Below, one piece after another: positions 1 through 5,972 of a DNA stretch of 18,857 bases. Each line of letters begins with the position of its first letter. The first letter of the stretch is position 1. A program made the position numbers and the translations under genes. The notes below the pieces were generated by a model. The model did no database searches. It worked only from the letters and a program-made list of their open reading frames with translations, and was not told the DNA's origin. The stretch is from positions 1 through 18,857 of the forward strand of contig JAQVTJ010000025.1 in the NCBI GenBank assembly GCA_028700095.1, in the 5' to 3' direction. The stretch is from Methanobacterium sp. GTDB taxonomy: Archaea; Methanobacteriota; Methanobacteria; Methanobacteriales; Methanobacteriaceae.

Positions 1-327
1 AGAAGAATTGAAATAGCCATGGAAGAAGCAAAAGTCCGTATTGACCCATTTAAAAGTATTGATGAACAGGTTAACACAACTTTAAAAGCCATTAGAACCA
101 AAATTCCAATTAGATTCGAAAAAGTTAAGATAGTAATAAGGGTTCCAGGAGATTTCACCGGAAAAGTCTATGGAGCAATACCGGAATTTGGAACAACAAC
201 AAAGGAAGAATGGCAACAAGATGGTTCATGGGTTGCAGTTGTTGAAATACCTGGTGGTATGCAGGAAAACTTTTATAATAAACTCAATGAACTAACAAAA
301 GGTCAAATAGAGACAAAATTAATCTGA
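1..327 (+). CDS. sbds: SBDS ribosome maturation protein, 3' end only
   Basis: The reading frame is already open at base 1 (RRIEIAMEEA...), so the gene begins upstream of the window; the ATG at 19 is internal. The 108 visible codons match the C-terminal part of the archaeal SBDS (Shwachman-Bodian-Diamond) family: a helix (EEAKVRIDPFKS), then the alpha/beta C-terminal domain with IPIRFEKVKIVIRVP and a GSWVAVVEIPGG strand. Family members are about 230 residues, so roughly half is missing. SBDS proteins act in late maturation of the large ribosomal subunit. The next gene is exosome subunit rrp4, 51 bases on; SBDS-exosome linkage is a classic archaeal gene order. The family call is firm; nothing can be said of the N-terminal half. 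Confidence 0.92.
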   Translation, partial: RRIEIAMEEAKVRIDPFKSIDEQVNTTLKAIRTKIPIRFEKVKIVIRVPGDFTGKVYGAIPEFGTTTKEEWQQDGSWVAVVEIPGGMQENFYNKLNELTKGQIETKLI

Positions 328-378
328 TGGCAGATAAAAACTATTCATTTTTTGGCATTCCAGTAAAGGAGGCAGAAT

Positions 379-1233
379 GTGATATTTGTAGAGGATAAAG
401 AAATAGTAATTCCCGGAGATATTCTTGCAGATGAAGAATATCACTCTGGAAGAGGAACATTTAAGGAAAATAATAAAATATGTTCGTCTCTTGTAGGTCT
501 TGTGGCCATAAGAGATAAAAAAATCAGTGTAATACCATTACAAAGCAAATACATCCCAAAAAGAGGAGATGTTGTAATAGGGGAAATAACCGATATAAGA
601 TTCTCAATGTGGAACCTTGATATAAATTCCCCATACTCCGGATTTTTACCTGCTTCAGATGTCTTTGGAAAGGAAAAAAAAGAACTTAACAGGACATTTG
701 ATGTTGGTGATGTTCTATTTTTAAGAGTAGTTGATGTTGATGAAGTAAAAAAAGTCAAACTAGGACTCAAAGGAAGGGAACTTGGAAAATTCAGGGGCGG
801 AATTCTTATTAATATCACACCAACCAAAGTACCTAGACTAATAGGTAAAAAGGGGTCAATGATCAATATGATCAAAGATGAAACCCGTTGTGAAGTAATT
901 GTAGGACAAAATGGAGTAGTATGGGTTAAAGGAGAGCCTTCAATGGAAAGAGTGGCTGAAAAAGTCATTAATATCATAGAAGAACAAGCCCATACATCAG
1001 GATTAACAGATAGAGTAAGGGACATGCTTGCAAAATTCTTAGGCCATGAACCTGAAGACACAGAACCTGAAGAAAATGAAGCAGAAGAATTTGAAATCAT
1101 ACCTATAGAAATTGAAGGATCAGATGAAATAGAAGAATCTGAAGAAACAGTTGAAATAGAAATATCTGAAGAATTGGGTGAAGTAGAAGAATCTGAAAAA
1201 CCGGATGAAATAAAAGAATTTAAAGAGGAATAA
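379..1233 (+). CDS. rrp4: Exosome complex RNA-binding protein Rrp4
   Basis: Rrp4 is one of the RNA-binding cap subunits of the archaeal exosome, sitting on the Rrp41-Rrp42 ring and feeding RNA to the active sites. The 284-residue product shows an N-terminal domain (1-60, VIPGDILADEEYHSGRGT), an S1 domain (about 62-132) and a KH domain (about 147-203) with the GKKG loop at 156-159. The start is GTG at 379, chosen because AGGAGG lies at 367-372 with normal spacing; the ATG at 377 is out of frame and stops at once. Residues 224-284 form a Glu-rich tail with EESEE-type repeats, which makes this protein longer than the 230-260 residues I regard as usual. It is followed 24 bases later by rrp41. Confidence 0.95.
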   Translation: MIFVEDKEIVIPGDILADEEYHSGRGTFKENNKICSSLVGLVAIRDKKISVIPLQSKYIPKRGDVVIGEITDIRFSMWNLDINSPYSGFLPASDVFGKEKKELNRTFDVGDVLFLRVVDVDEVKKVKLGLKGRELGKFRGGILINITPTKVPRLIGKKGSMINMIKDETRCEVIVGQNGVVWVKGEPSMERVAEKVINIIEEQAHTSGLTDRVRDMLAKFLGHEPEDTEPEENEAEEFEIIPIEIEGSDEIEESEETVEIEISEELGEVEESEKPDEIKEFKEE

Positions 1234-1257
1234 GTGAAATTAAACCAAATATGAGGG

Positions 1258-1986
1258 GTGAATATCATTATAACCAATAATAATCTAAGCACAGGTACAG
1301 AAACCAGTGCAAGAGCCAATAACAGGGCTTTTGATGAATTGAGAAATTTAAAAATAGAAGCAGGAGTACTTGAAAGGGCTGATGGATCAGCTTACCTTGA
1401 AATGGGAGGTAATAAAGTGCTAGCTGCAGTTTATGGTCCAAGAGAACTTTTTGTAAGACGTTTAATGCAACCTAATAAGGCTGTTTTAAGATGTAAATAT
1501 AATATGGCACCATTTTCTGTAGATGACAGAAAAAGACCAGGACCTGACAGAAGATCAGTGGAAATATCTAAATTAACATCAGAAGCACTTACACCAGCAG
1601 TTTTCCTTGAAAAATTCCCACGTTCAACAATAGATGTTTATATAGAAGTTCTTGAAGCTGAAGGCGGAACAAGATGTGCAGGTATAACAGCAGCTTCAGT
1701 TGCACTTGCAGATGCAGGTATTCCAATGAAAGATATGGTTGTTGCTTGTGCAGCAGGAAAATCAGATGGTAATGTTGTTCTAGATTTATCTGAAATAGAA
1801 GATAAAGAAGGAGAAGCAGATCTTCCAATTGCATTAATGCCAAGAACAGGTGAAATCACATTAATACAAATGGATGGTCATCTCACAGAAGATGAATTCA
1901 AAAAAGCCATGGACCTTGCAATAGATGGGCGCATGAAAATAAATGAACAACAGAAAACAGCCATAAAAAACAGGTATGGTGATTAA
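1258..1986 (+). CDS. rrp41: Exosome catalytic subunit Rrp41
   Basis: This is the RNase PH-like subunit that carries the phosphorolytic 3'-5' exonuclease site of the archaeal exosome. Family motifs are plain: LERADGSAYLEMGGNKVLAAVYGPRE (residues 39-64), the EGGTRCAG phosphate-binding loop (135-142) and GEADLPIAL (185-193), whose Asp188 matches the catalytic Asp of characterised Rrp41 proteins. The N-terminal R-x-DGR pattern usual in the family reads RANNRAFDE here. The start is uncertain: GTG at 1258 lies inside the Shine-Dalgarno-like run GAGGGGTGA (1253-1261), so initiation could be a few codons downstream. It overlaps or abuts rrp42, as expected for co-expressed ring subunits. Confidence 0.95.
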   Translation: MNIIITNNNLSTGTETSARANNRAFDELRNLKIEAGVLERADGSAYLEMGGNKVLAAVYGPRELFVRRLMQPNKAVLRCKYNMAPFSVDDRKRPGPDRRSVEISKLTSEALTPAVFLEKFPRSTIDVYIEVLEAEGGTRCAGITAASVALADAGIPMKDMVVACAAGKSDGNVVLDLSEIEDKEGEADLPIALMPRTGEITLIQMDGHLTEDEFKKAMDLAIDGRMKINEQQKTAIKNRYGD

Positions 1987-1987
1987 G

Positions 1988-2779
1988 ATGGTTCATATAG
2001 TTCCAGAAATCATAAAAGAAAGTGTTACCAACCATATAAAAAACGGGGAAAGAACAGATGGTAGAGCCTTCGATGAATACAGGGATATAATAGTAGAACC
2101 TGGAGTAGTTGGGAAAGCAGAAGGATCAGCAAGGGTTAAAATTGGAAATACACAGATAATGATCGGTGCAAAACCACAATTAGGAACACCATTTAATGAC
2201 ACACCAACACTTGGAGTTCTAATGACCAACACTGAACTTTTACCAATGGCAGCACCTAACTTCGAAGCAGGACCTCCAGATGAAAATTCTGTTGAACTTT
2301 CCAGGGTTACTGACAGATGTATAAGAGAAGGACAGGTTGTTGACCTTGAAAAACTCTGTGTAGTTCAAGGAGAAAAAGTATGGATGGTATTTTTAGATCT
2401 GCATGTACTGGATTATGATGGTAATTTAATTGATGCAGCAGTATTAGGAAGTGTTGCAGCACTCATGAACACTAAAATACCCACAACCAAACTAGAGGGT
2501 GATGAAATTGTTCTTGACTATGATAACATGATTCCATTACCAATCAATGAAAAAGCCTTAATGTGCACATTTGCCAAAATTGGTGGAGAACTTCTTATTG
2601 ACCCATCACTTGAGGAAGAAGAAATAATGGGCGCACGTTTATCAATAGGCATGGCTGAAGATGGTAGTATATGTGCTATGCAGATAGGTGGAGCTGAATC
2701 AATGACCAAAGAAGAGATTTTAAAAGCAATTTCCATTGCAAAGATTAAAACAGCAGAACTTAGAACATATCTCCCATAG
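1988..2779 (+). CDS. rrp42: Exosome non-catalytic ring subunit Rrp42
   Basis: Rrp42 is the RNase PH-fold partner that alternates with Rrp41 in the hexameric exosome ring; it lacks catalysis but shapes the active site and RNA path. Recognisable stretches include ERTDGRAFDEYRDI near the N-terminus, SARVKIGNTQIMIGAKPQ, and the C-terminal LSIGMAEDGSICAMQIGG. I chose ATG 1988 because GGTGAT at 1978-1983 is a good Shine-Dalgarno site five bases upstream and the rrp41 stop ends at 1986. The in-frame ATG at 1976 would add four residues (MVIK) and overlap rrp41 by 11 bases. The product is about 263 residues, a normal family length. Last gene of the exosome operon; a 400-base gap follows. Confidence 0.94.
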   Translation: MVHIVPEIIKESVTNHIKNGERTDGRAFDEYRDIIVEPGVVGKAEGSARVKIGNTQIMIGAKPQLGTPFNDTPTLGVLMTNTELLPMAAPNFEAGPPDENSVELSRVTDRCIREGQVVDLEKLCVVQGEKVWMVFLDLHVLDYDGNLIDAAVLGSVAALMNTKIPTTKLEGDEIVLDYDNMIPLPINEKALMCTFAKIGGELLIDPSLEEEEIMGARLSIGMAEDGSICAMQIGGAESMTKEEILKAISIAKIKTAELRTYLP

Positions 2780-2884
2780 ATACATTTAGAACTCGTGATA
2801 TGCAAATTTATCTAATTTCTGAAAAAAAATACCATGACTTCTGTTAATTCATTAGATGAATTTCAGATGATTAATGGTTAACCC

Positions 2885-2899
2885 AAAAGATTAAATATT
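2885..2899 (+). promoter_or_regulatory. Putative BRE/TATA promoter for candidate RNA gene
   Basis: AAAAGA (2885-2890) followed by TTAAATATT (2891-2899) resembles an archaeal BRE plus TATA box. The centre of the TATA element is about 26 bases upstream of 2921, exactly where the first stable hairpin begins, which is the expected distance to a transcription start. Confidence 0.5.
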
Positions 2900-2920
2900 C
2901 AGGAAACTAATATTAAAAAT

Positions 2921-3117
2921 GGATAGTTAATAACAGATTAGAGCGAAAACCAAGCTCATCTAACTATTCCTCCCATAATTTAGATTTTAACCGTAGGAAC
3001 TACGGGGTTTGCCTTTGGTAAAATCAACAATATAGTTGATGGATTAGGAATCCACTGACCTCTAAAGGTCATGAAAGTTCATATGATCTGAATATTCATA
3101 ACTGAAATTTTTTTTTT
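2921..3117 (+). ncRNA. Candidate structured RNA, family not recognised
   Basis: The stretch has much more secondary-structure potential than the surrounding AT-rich DNA. Hairpin A: ATAGTTA (2923-2929) pairs with TAACTAT (2961-2967), with inner GAGC/GCTC (2941-2944/2954-2957). Hairpin B: GATTTTA (2983-2989) with TAAAATC (3019-3025), enclosing CCGTAG-GAA-CTACGG (2991-3005). Hairpin D: GGATT-AGG-AATCC (3041-3053). Hairpin E: TGACCT-CTAA-AGGTCA (3056-3071). An alternative hairpin C, ATCAAC/GTTGAT (3023-3028/3035-3040), competes with B. Ten T residues end it at 3117, and a TATA-like site lies 26 bases upstream. It is locally GC-richer than other gaps. I saw no RNase P, SRP, tRNA or rRNA signature; ACA at 3027-3029 directly after stem B hints at H/ACA RNA, but no clear K-turn was found. 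A leader of rpl37Ae is the main alternative. Confidence 0.5.
3108..3117 (+). terminator. T-run terminator of candidate RNA
   Basis: Ten consecutive T residues follow the hairpin cluster. Oligo-T alone is an efficient terminator in archaea, so this is a plausible 3' end. It also separates the RNA from the rpl37Ae promoter immediately downstream. Confidence 0.5.
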
Positions 3118-3130
3118 ATGAAAATAAAAA

Positions 3131-3143
3131 AAATTTATCATAA
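3131..3143 (+). promoter_or_regulatory. Promoter of rpl37Ae-rpoP-brix-pcc1 operon
   Basis: AAATTTATCATAA is a TATA-like element preceded by an A-rich BRE-like run. It lies about 40 bases before the rpl37Ae ATG and just after the T-run at 3108-3117, so the ribosomal operon probably has its own promoter. Confidence 0.5.
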
Positions 3144-3181
3144 ACAAATTCAAAAATATTAAAATAATCTAGGTGAATAAC

Positions 3182-3451
3182 ATGGCAAGAACAAAAAAAG
3201 TGGGTATAACCGGAAGATTCGGTGCAAGATACGGTAGAAAAGCCAAAAGAACAGTGAAAGCAGTAGAAGAAAACATGAAGAAAGATCATGTTTGCCCTCA
3301 ATGTGACAGAGCTGCAGTACGCAGAGTTTCAGCAGGAATATGGAAATGCAGAAAATGTGGAAACATATTTACAGGCGGAGCATACCTTCCAACAACTCCT
3401 ATGGGTAAAACAGCTGCAAGAAATATAAAGAGGATAGTTGGAGGTTTATAA
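3182..3451 (+). CDS. rpl37Ae: Ribosomal protein eL43 (L37Ae)
   Basis: An 89-residue zinc-ribbon protein of the large ribosomal subunit. The sequence begins MARTKKVGITGRFGARYGRK, typical of the family, and has the CPQC...CRKC four-cysteine zinc site in its middle. The ATG at 3182 is the right start: AGGTGA at 3171-3176 sits five bases upstream, whereas the in-frame GTG at 3173 lies inside that site. It is the first gene of a run of four closely spaced genes. Confidence 0.96.
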   Translation: MARTKKVGITGRFGARYGRKAKRTVKAVEENMKKDHVCPQCDRAAVRRVSAGIWKCRKCGNIFTGGAYLPTTPMGKTAARNIKRIVGGL

Positions 3452-3452
3452 A

Positions 3453-3584
3453 TTGTACAAATGTGGAAAATGCGGTACTTTAGTAGATATTAAAGGTTAT
3501 ACAGAATCTAAATGTCCTAGTTGCAGATATAGGATTCTTTTTAAGGAAATACCACCTGTAAGGCGTAGTATTAAAGCTAAATAA
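3453..3584 (+). CDS. rpoP: RNA polymerase subunit P (Rpb12-like)
   Basis: A 43-residue gene easily lost because it is so short and starts with TTG. The product, MYKCGKCGTLVDI...CPSCRYRILFKEIPPVRRSIKAK, carries the two CxxC pairs (Cys4/7 and Cys21/24) and the basic C-terminal tail of the archaeal RpoP/eukaryotic Rpb12 subunit. GGAGGT at 3440-3445, seven bases before the TTG, supports the start, and the gene begins one base after the rpl37Ae stop, so translation is probably coupled. rpl37Ae-rpoP-Brix-Pcc1 is a familiar archaeal order. RpoP is a small core polymerase subunit that helps in assembly and open-complex formation. Confidence 0.93.
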   Translation: MYKCGKCGTLVDIKGYTESKCPSCRYRILFKEIPPVRRSIKAK

Positions 3585-3596
3585 TTCTGGTTAACC

Positions 3597-4088
3597 ATGT
3601 TAATTACAACGTCTAGAAAACCTTCTCAACGAACAAGATCTTTTTGCAAAGGCCTTGTAAGAGTTCTAAACTCAAGCTATATAAACAGGGGAAAGATGAG
3701 TATCCGTGACGTTCTAATAAAATCATCTGAACTAGGAAATAATAATATTGCAGTAATATCAGAAATGAAAGGAAATCCCAATAAAATAGATTTCCAAAAT
3801 GAAAAAGGTGAAATCATCTTTTCCATGGATGTTACAGTGGGAATTCCAAACTCCAATGCCAACTCAAAGGCCAGGGTTAAATCTGAAGAATTAAAAATAT
3901 ATTCAGAAGTCCCTGAACTTAATCATCTTGGAAAAATATTGAATATACCCTTTTTCAAAGATTCAGAAAAACAAAATATCCTCCTAATAAAGAAGGGTGA
4001 CGAGAAAAACAGGGCCATTATTGAATTTATTGGTAGTAACGGTATGGAAACCGGTCCTAAAATTTTTGTTAAAGAATGGGGGGTTTAA
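3597..4088 (+). CDS. Brix-domain ribosome biogenesis protein (Imp4-like)
   Basis: The N-terminus MLITTSRKPSQRTRSFCKGLVRVLNS is the conserved opening of archaeal Brix/Imp4-like proteins, and the 163-residue length fits the single-domain archaeal form. Eukaryotic relatives act in rRNA processing; the archaeal protein is thought to bind pre-rRNA. No strong Shine-Dalgarno site precedes ATG 3597, which lies 12 bases after the rpoP stop, so it may rely on coupling. The gene sits between rpoP and pcc1 as in other euryarchaea, which supports the call. Confidence 0.85.
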   Translation: MLITTSRKPSQRTRSFCKGLVRVLNSSYINRGKMSIRDVLIKSSELGNNNIAVISEMKGNPNKIDFQNEKGEIIFSMDVTVGIPNSNANSKARVKSEELKIYSEVPELNHLGKILNIPFFKDSEKQNILLIKKGDEKNRAIIEFIGSNGMETGPKIFVKEWGV

Positions 4089-4089
4089 A

Positions 4090-4374
4090 TTGGAATATTC
4101 CAATCAATCCAACATTCTCAAAGGTATTGAATCAATATTTGAAATTGAATTCAAAACTAATAACGAAGCAGAAATAGTTTTAAAATCAATTAAACCCGAA
4201 ATAAATGGATCCCCATCTGATAGAACATCTGTTAATATGAATGTTCACGGAAATATATTAAAGATAACAGTTGATGCTATAGATACACCCTCTTTTAGAG
4301 CATCTTTAAATTCATATTTAAGATGGATAAAACTATCTTATGAAGTTATAAATCTTAAAAAAATAAATAAATAA
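4090..4374 (+). CDS. pcc1: KEOPS complex subunit Pcc1
   Basis: A 94-residue protein, MEYSNQSNILKGIESIFEIEF..., ending ...RASLNSYLRWIKLSYEVINL, the typical pattern of the Pcc1 dimerisation subunit of KEOPS, which makes the t6A modification at position 37 of tRNAs. The frame is open further upstream (to 3997) but that part lies inside the Brix gene; the real start is TTG 4090, one base after the Brix stop, with GGGGGG at 4078-4083 as ribosome binding site six bases upstream. Placement after the Brix gene matches other archaea. Confidence is mainly from the C-terminal motif plus gene order. Confidence 0.85.
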   Translation: MEYSNQSNILKGIESIFEIEFKTNNEAEIVLKSIKPEINGSPSDRTSVNMNVHGNILKITVDAIDTPSFRASLNSYLRWIKLSYEVINLKKINK

Positions 4375-4420
4375 ATAATTTAGGGTTAATAATAGTATTT
4401 TACTTATTAAAATTTAAATA

Positions 4421-4436
4421 AAAAAAATTTATATAA
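4421..4436 (+). promoter_or_regulatory. Promoter of prefoldin beta operon
   Basis: A seven-A run followed by TTTATATAA (4428-4436) is a textbook archaeal BRE/TATA element. It lies about 30 bases ahead of the pfdB ATG, implying a very short leader that contains the strong GAGGTGAT site (4456-4463). Confidence 0.65.
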
Positions 4437-4466
4437 ACCTGTTTAAGGTTTAAATGAGGTGATAAA

Positions 4467-4832
4467 ATGGAACTTCCTAAAAACATCCAACATCAAATAC
4501 AACAATTTCAACAGGCACAACAACAAGCTCAGGCAATTACAATGCAAAAACAGAGCGTTGATATGCAGATAAAAGAAACAGAAAAAGCTTTAGAAGAGCT
4601 TAAAAAGGTCGAAGGAGAAACTGATGTTTATAAAACTGCAGGAAATCTTCTTATTAAAGTAAATCAAGAAGAAATTACCGGAGAACTTGAAGATAAAATT
4701 GAAACCCTTAAACTTCGAGAGAAAACAGTTAAACGTCAAGAAGAACGTATAATGGCCAAACTCCAGGAAATGCAAACCACTATACAAGAATCAATGCAGG
4801 GATCAGGAATGTCCCCGGGGTTAGGTAATTGA
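4467..4832 (+). CDS. pfdB: Prefoldin subunit beta
   Basis: Prefoldin is a hexameric holdase that passes unfolded proteins to the thermosome. The 121-residue product has two long helices, a Gln-rich N-terminal one (residues 1-50, QIQQFQQAQQQAQ) and a charged C-terminal one (75-115), joined by the short beta-hairpin segment VYKTAGNLLIKV that is the signature of the beta subunit. The GAGGTGAT site three bases before the ATG is the best ribosome binding site in the window. The stop overlaps the start of the following DUF3194-like gene. Confidence 0.95.
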   Translation: MELPKNIQHQIQQFQQAQQQAQAITMQKQSVDMQIKETEKALEELKKVEGETDVYKTAGNLLIKVNQEEITGELEDKIETLKLREKTVKRQEERIMAKLQEMQTTIQESMQGSGMSPGLGN

Positions 4833-5092
4833 GAAAACTTTCAGATGAAGAATTAGATGAAATTTCAGAACTTGCAGTTAAATCTGCAGAAAATTTCATC
4901 TATTCCAAGATTCCAAAAAAAGAAGTTCAAGATCTTGATATAAAAGTTGAACTTGATTATCATACAGGTTTAGATATTGATATTAGTATTGACATTCAAA
5001 TTGATCCATTATCCAATCCCAATGATAATATTGCAGAAGATGCTGTAGATTATGCTATTACAGAAATAGACAGTTATATTGCAAAAAATTGA
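4829..5092 (+). CDS. DUF3194-like protein
   Basis: An 87-residue acidic protein (MRKLSDEELDEISELAVKSAENFI...), with an alternating Asp/Ile strand segment LDIDISIDIQIDPL in the middle and a C-terminal helix. It begins with TTG 4829 in a TTGA overlap with the pfdB stop, so its translation is coupled to prefoldin beta. Small acidic proteins of this type (DUF3194) follow prefoldin beta in many methanogens; their function is not known. The family name is from memory of size, pattern and position. Its constant position suggests a role with prefoldin or nascent chains, but that is only inference. Confidence 0.7.
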   Translation: MRKLSDEELDEISELAVKSAENFIYSKIPKKEVQDLDIKVELDYHTGLDIDISIDIQIDPLSNPNDNIAEDAVDYAITEIDSYIAKN

Positions 5093-5114
5093 TTTAAATA
5101 CATTCTTTTCTATA

Positions 5115-5131
5115 TTTATTATAAAAATATA
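5115..5131 (+). promoter_or_regulatory. Possible promoter of hisA-like gene
   Basis: TTTATTATAAAAATATA is a TATA-like run about 40 bases upstream of the hisA-like start. No Shine-Dalgarno site lies between, so the transcript may be nearly leaderless. Confidence 0.4.
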
Positions 5132-5162
5132 TCTTCTTAAAATTATTTTAAAAACTTTTTAA

Positions 5163-5852
5163 TTGGAAAATATTACCATGATAATACCTGTCCTTGACTT
5201 AAAAAATGGTGAAGCAGTATCTGGAAAATCAGGATTAAGAAACACATATAAACCTTTAAAAACAGTTTTCCATAACTCATCAGACCCTGTTTCTATTACA
5301 CAAGCACTCAAAGATAATGGATATGAACATATTTATATTGCAGATTTAGATGCAATAAACAGATCTGGTTCTAACTTAGAAATTGTCAGTGAAATAAATA
5401 ATATTCTTCCAGTTATGTTAGATTCAGGAGTAGCCTCTTATAAAAATGTTAAAAAAACTCTTAAAATTGCCAATAAAGTTATAATAGCAACAGAAACTCT
5501 TGAAAGTCTAGATGATCTTGATCTAATATTTTCACAAAGCTTAAAAAAAGATCTTATATTAAGTGTAGATGTTAAAGATAAACAAATTCTAGGTAAACAC
5601 ATAAAAACAGAGTTTAATAATGTAATAAATAAGATACAAAAGATAAAACCTTTGAAAATTATTCTTTTAGATGTTTCAAGGGTTGGTACTTCTAAAGGTT
5701 TTGATTATACACTTATAGATGGCTTTAATAATATTAAATCTGAATTAATTCTAGGTGGAGGTATTACTGTCCAAGATATTAAAGAATTACCTGTTTTAGG
5801 AGTTAATAATTTCCTAGTTGGAACAGCACTTCATAAAGGAATTCTTAAATAG
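5163..5852 (+). CDS. HisA/HisF-family (beta/alpha)8 protein
   Basis: A 229-residue TIM-barrel protein of the HisA/HisF type. Both acid residues of the HisA pair are present: Asp12 in IPVLDLKNG and Asp136 in LSVDVKDK. The C-terminal phosphate-binding half is also clear (LILGGGIT, 196-202; FLVGTALHKG, 217-226). It is diverged from true HisA: the early loop is atypical, and the histidine genes are not nearby. Methanogens and some H4MPT-using methylotrophs carry such a paralogue, which may act in a pathway other than histidine synthesis; the substrate is unknown to me. The start is uncertain: TTG 5163 gives MENITMIIPVLD, while ATG 5178 gives MIIPVLD, closer to HisA proteins. Neither has a good ribosome binding site. 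Confidence 0.8.
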   Translation: MENITMIIPVLDLKNGEAVSGKSGLRNTYKPLKTVFHNSSDPVSITQALKDNGYEHIYIADLDAINRSGSNLEIVSEINNILPVMLDSGVASYKNVKKTLKIANKVIIATETLESLDDLDLIFSQSLKKDLILSVDVKDKQILGKHIKTEFNNVINKIQKIKPLKIILLDVSRVGTSKGFDYTLIDGFNNIKSELILGGGITVQDIKELPVLGVNNFLVGTALHKGILK

Positions 5853-5864
5853 CTATTAATTCCA

Positions 5865-5871
5865 TTTTTTT
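5865..5871 (+). terminator. T-run after hisA-like gene
   Basis: Seven T residues lie 13 bases after the stop codon, a plausible archaeal oligo-T terminator. A separate A/T-rich promoter region for the next gene follows. Confidence 0.4.
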
Positions 5872-5920
5872 AAAATTTACATATAAATCGCTCTTAGTTT
5901 AAATCTTAACCAAAAAAAAA

Positions 5921-5950
5921 AAAAATATAATATAATTTTATAAATATATA
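5921..5950 (+). promoter_or_regulatory. Promoter region of pfkB-family gene
   Basis: A long A run and overlapping TATA-like motifs (TTTTATAAATATATA at 5937-5950) lie just upstream of the kinase start at 5973. Which TATA motif is used cannot be told by eye. GGGGAT at 5959-5964 may serve as a ribosome binding site. Confidence 0.4.
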
Positions 5951-5972
5951 AAATTCCTGGGGATAATTAATA

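Larger units (their letters stand above)
2780..3181. other. Gene-free gap containing a structured element
   Basis: No credible protein gene lies here on either strand. From about 2780 to 2884 the sequence is plain AT-rich DNA. A promoter-like site at 2885-2899, closely packed hairpins from 2921 to about 3098 and ten T residues at 3108-3117 follow; these are listed separately as a candidate RNA gene. The rpl37Ae promoter and ribosome binding site occupy the last 50 bases. Confidence 0.7.

Noticed and set aside
441..1319. 292-codon minus-strand frame opposite rrp4
   Set aside because: Ser/Ile/Leu-rich low-complexity translation that mirrors the Glu/Asp-rich rrp4 coding strand; rrp4 has domains and a ribosome binding site.
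1589..1859. Minus-strand frames opposite rrp41
   Set aside because: Leucine- and serine-rich shadows of a clearly identified gene.
2790..2840. Possible C/D box sRNA (GTGATAT near 2794, CTGA near 2819)
   Set aside because: Only one weak pair of boxes, no second C'/D' pair and no visible rRNA guide; such short motifs arise by chance.
3036..3058. C/D-like boxes TTGATGG and CTGA in the structured RNA
   Set aside because: They flank a good hairpin (GGATT/AATCC) rather than a single-stranded guide, so a C/D guide reading is not supported.
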